A DNA stretch of 64,000 bases from Micrasema longulum. Taxonomy: Eukaryota > Arthropoda > Insecta > Trichoptera > Brachycentridae. The position numbers and the translations under genes were made by a program. This document shows positions 62,541-64,000 of the stretch, piece by piece. Under the pieces are notes generated by a model. It had not been told where the DNA came from, searched no databases, and worked only from the letters and a program-made list of their open reading frames with translations. Within the stretch, counting starts at the first letter, position 1; every line of letters starts with the position of its first letter. Location of the stretch: assembly GCA_022494885.1 (NCBI GenBank), contig JAGVSM010003635.1, positions 186,001-250,000 of the forward strand, in the 5' to 3' direction.

Positions 62541-63061
62541 CAGTACACATGTTTTTAATAAAACCGTAAATTATTCACCATTTTAGAATCGTAGTTGGTT
62601 AGACGCATTTTGGTGCGATCGGTGAATTTTCAAGATTATTCCTGAGCAAAAATGACCAACGCCCGCTATTTAAAAAAATAATCAATTCAAATAAGTAATA
62701 ACATATTGACAGTCCCTACGTATACTATAGAATCTGCATTTTAGGAGAGCAAAAATAATTGTATGTCAATAGACACATGTTTAGAAATTCTACAGTATAT
62801 TAAAGCTTCCTAAAAAAATATCCTGCTTTGTTTTTACACCCCTGTAAACCTCCTGAAATGCAAACTCGAGTAGAGATCATCGGTATAAGTTTTAAACATG
62901 TTGCCGCTTGACAATGTTTTTAATATCGGAACGTTGTGATTTGTATAATTTATTCATACGCTTTCACATTCATATATTCCGCAGACGAGGAATTAAAGTA
63001 ATACAAAGTAGTGTCGGTCGCTAAATACAAGTGAGAACATTTAGCTGGCATAGTTAGTATT
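62541..63061. other. No identifiable feature
   Basis: AT-rich, no ORF or repeat recognised. Confidence 0.4.
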
Positions 63062-63200
63062 ATGGTCTCCGATTAGTGACCGACCGAACCAAAATTTTCA
63101 GCTGAAACCCAAACAGAATTTTGGCTTCTGTTATAGTTTCCGTTAAAACTGAAACCGAAATTTACTTTAAAAAGTTACTTCAAAACGCCCAAAATTAGGC
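63062..63200 (-). repeat. Interspersed repeat H, minus strand
   Basis: GTGACCGACCGAACCAAAAT, TTTCAGCTGAAACCC, AATTTTGGCTTCTG, AACTGAAACCGAAATTTAC, AAAACGCCCAAAATTAGGCG. Inverse of 4826-4945. Confidence 0.5.
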
Positions 63201-63349
63201 GTAATTATTGTTAAATAAAATATACAATGAAGTAAAAGGCTTCAATTTAATGGTGCGTTGTTATGTTAAACATATAACATAAATATAACAGTTTTTCAGT
63301 GTACGCTATGGAAACTTTTACTTATATTTTTTTATATTTTTTATTTTAT

Positions 63350-63800
63350 TTTATTTATTAGGGATATCAACAGTAAAACATGTTACAAAAATATAACAAA
63401 CAAAATATACAGAGAATAAAACCAATGACAGATATCCACAGAAATACATTAAATACACGTACAATACATACTAGTGTGTTTGTGTGAGTGTAAGTGAGTG
63501 AGAGGGTGGGTGTTATACTGGAATGAAGGTGGACATGTGTGTAAATATTGCACATGTCGAAAATATAATTATATTTAATGTATTAAGAATTAGAGATAAA
63601 ATAAAATAAAATAAGATAAAATAAGACTTTATTATTGAAACTAAGTATAAGACAAAAAAGTATGTTTTAAGACGCGCATTTTAAATGTTATTTTTTTACA
63701 ATAAAATGGATCAATAAGGGGAAAGTTCAAACTATATTCACTAACAAAACGTATAAGTGGAGGGTTCTGGGCATAGTTCGTACGAACTGCTGGCAGATAA
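63350..63800 (-). pseudogene. Jockey-like ORF2 terminus and 3' UTR, minus strand
   Basis: Reverse complement of the 52278-52830 family. ORF part at 63790-63650 (PAVRTNYAQNPPLIRF-like, DPFYCKKITFKMRVLKHTFL-like); (TTTTA)n at 63600; 3' UTR to 63358 (AACACCCACCCTCTCACTC, ATGTATTGTACGTGTATTTA, GTTGATATCCC). Very similar to the 52.6-kb UTR, so a young family. Confidence 0.7.
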
Positions 63801-64000
63801 AGATTGTTCTATGTATTATATCATATACATAAAAGTATGCATTTGCACAAAGCTGATTTGACTGACTAACTATATTTACCTCGCTATAAGACAGGCAAAA
63901 TTTAAAAACAGTAATTAATAAATAGAAAAAAAATATATACTAGACATTGTGAAAAAACCATAGTAAGAAGGTATCAAAAGACATAATAAAGATATATATG
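63801..64000. other. No identifiable feature
   Basis: AT-rich end of window. Confidence 0.4.

Overview
The window is AT-rich, repeat-dominated eukaryotic DNA, most likely from an arthropod and probably an insect with a large genome. It contains several tRNA-derived SINE families and 3' ends of many non-LTR retrotransposons. It also has mariner remnants, a solo LTR, foldback and MITE-like elements, and Penelope-like element (PLE) pieces with hammerhead-ribozyme-like motifs. An AGGTTAGG-type motif and a GTAGGTACCTAGGTAC-type repeat are compatible with insects; I cannot name the order. No multi-exon gene can be followed, and no rRNA, functional tRNA or CRISPR array was seen.

Layout. 1-1 kb: hammerhead-containing foldback, PLE remnant and first copy of a widespread foldback family (called family D). 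1.9-4.5 kb: two TIR elements, one with TA duplications and one with ~240-bp arms. 4.6-8.2 kb: SINE-A, R1-like remnant, family D, a candidate promoter plus signal-peptide exon (6.63-6.77 kb) and reverse transcriptase (RT) pieces. 9.2-18.6 kb: SINEs, LTR pieces, a PLE with a GIY-YIG ORF between inverted hammerhead-like arms (12.7-13.55 kb) and non-LTR 3' ends. 19.7-24.6 kb: RT ends in both orientations and a deleted mariner. 25.4-27.8 kb: family D, ending in a tandem array of ~390-400 bp units. 28.5-43.2 kb: MITE-like elements, a hAT-like element inserted in a palindrome, Jockey-like and R1-like ends. 43.25-45.7 kb: a GC-rich block, a 409-bp TIR element and a mariner C-terminus. 46.6-52.8 kb: CR1/L2-like and Jockey-like ends, SINEs, degraded PLE. 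54.2-55.3 kb: the best RT fragment (RTE-like, FADD motif, minus strand). 56-64 kb: more SINEs, PLE arms, Jockey-like 3' ends, a candidate 37-codon exon at 59.84 kb and a degenerate array at 60.4 kb.

Almost every recognisable protein piece is a 5'-truncated or frameshifted transposon remnant. The best leads are the apparently intact hammerhead core on the minus strand at 3-47, its decayed relatives elsewhere, the inverted-arm PLE, and the D foldback family. Alignments here were made by eye, so boundaries of diverged repeats are good to roughly 5-30 bp.
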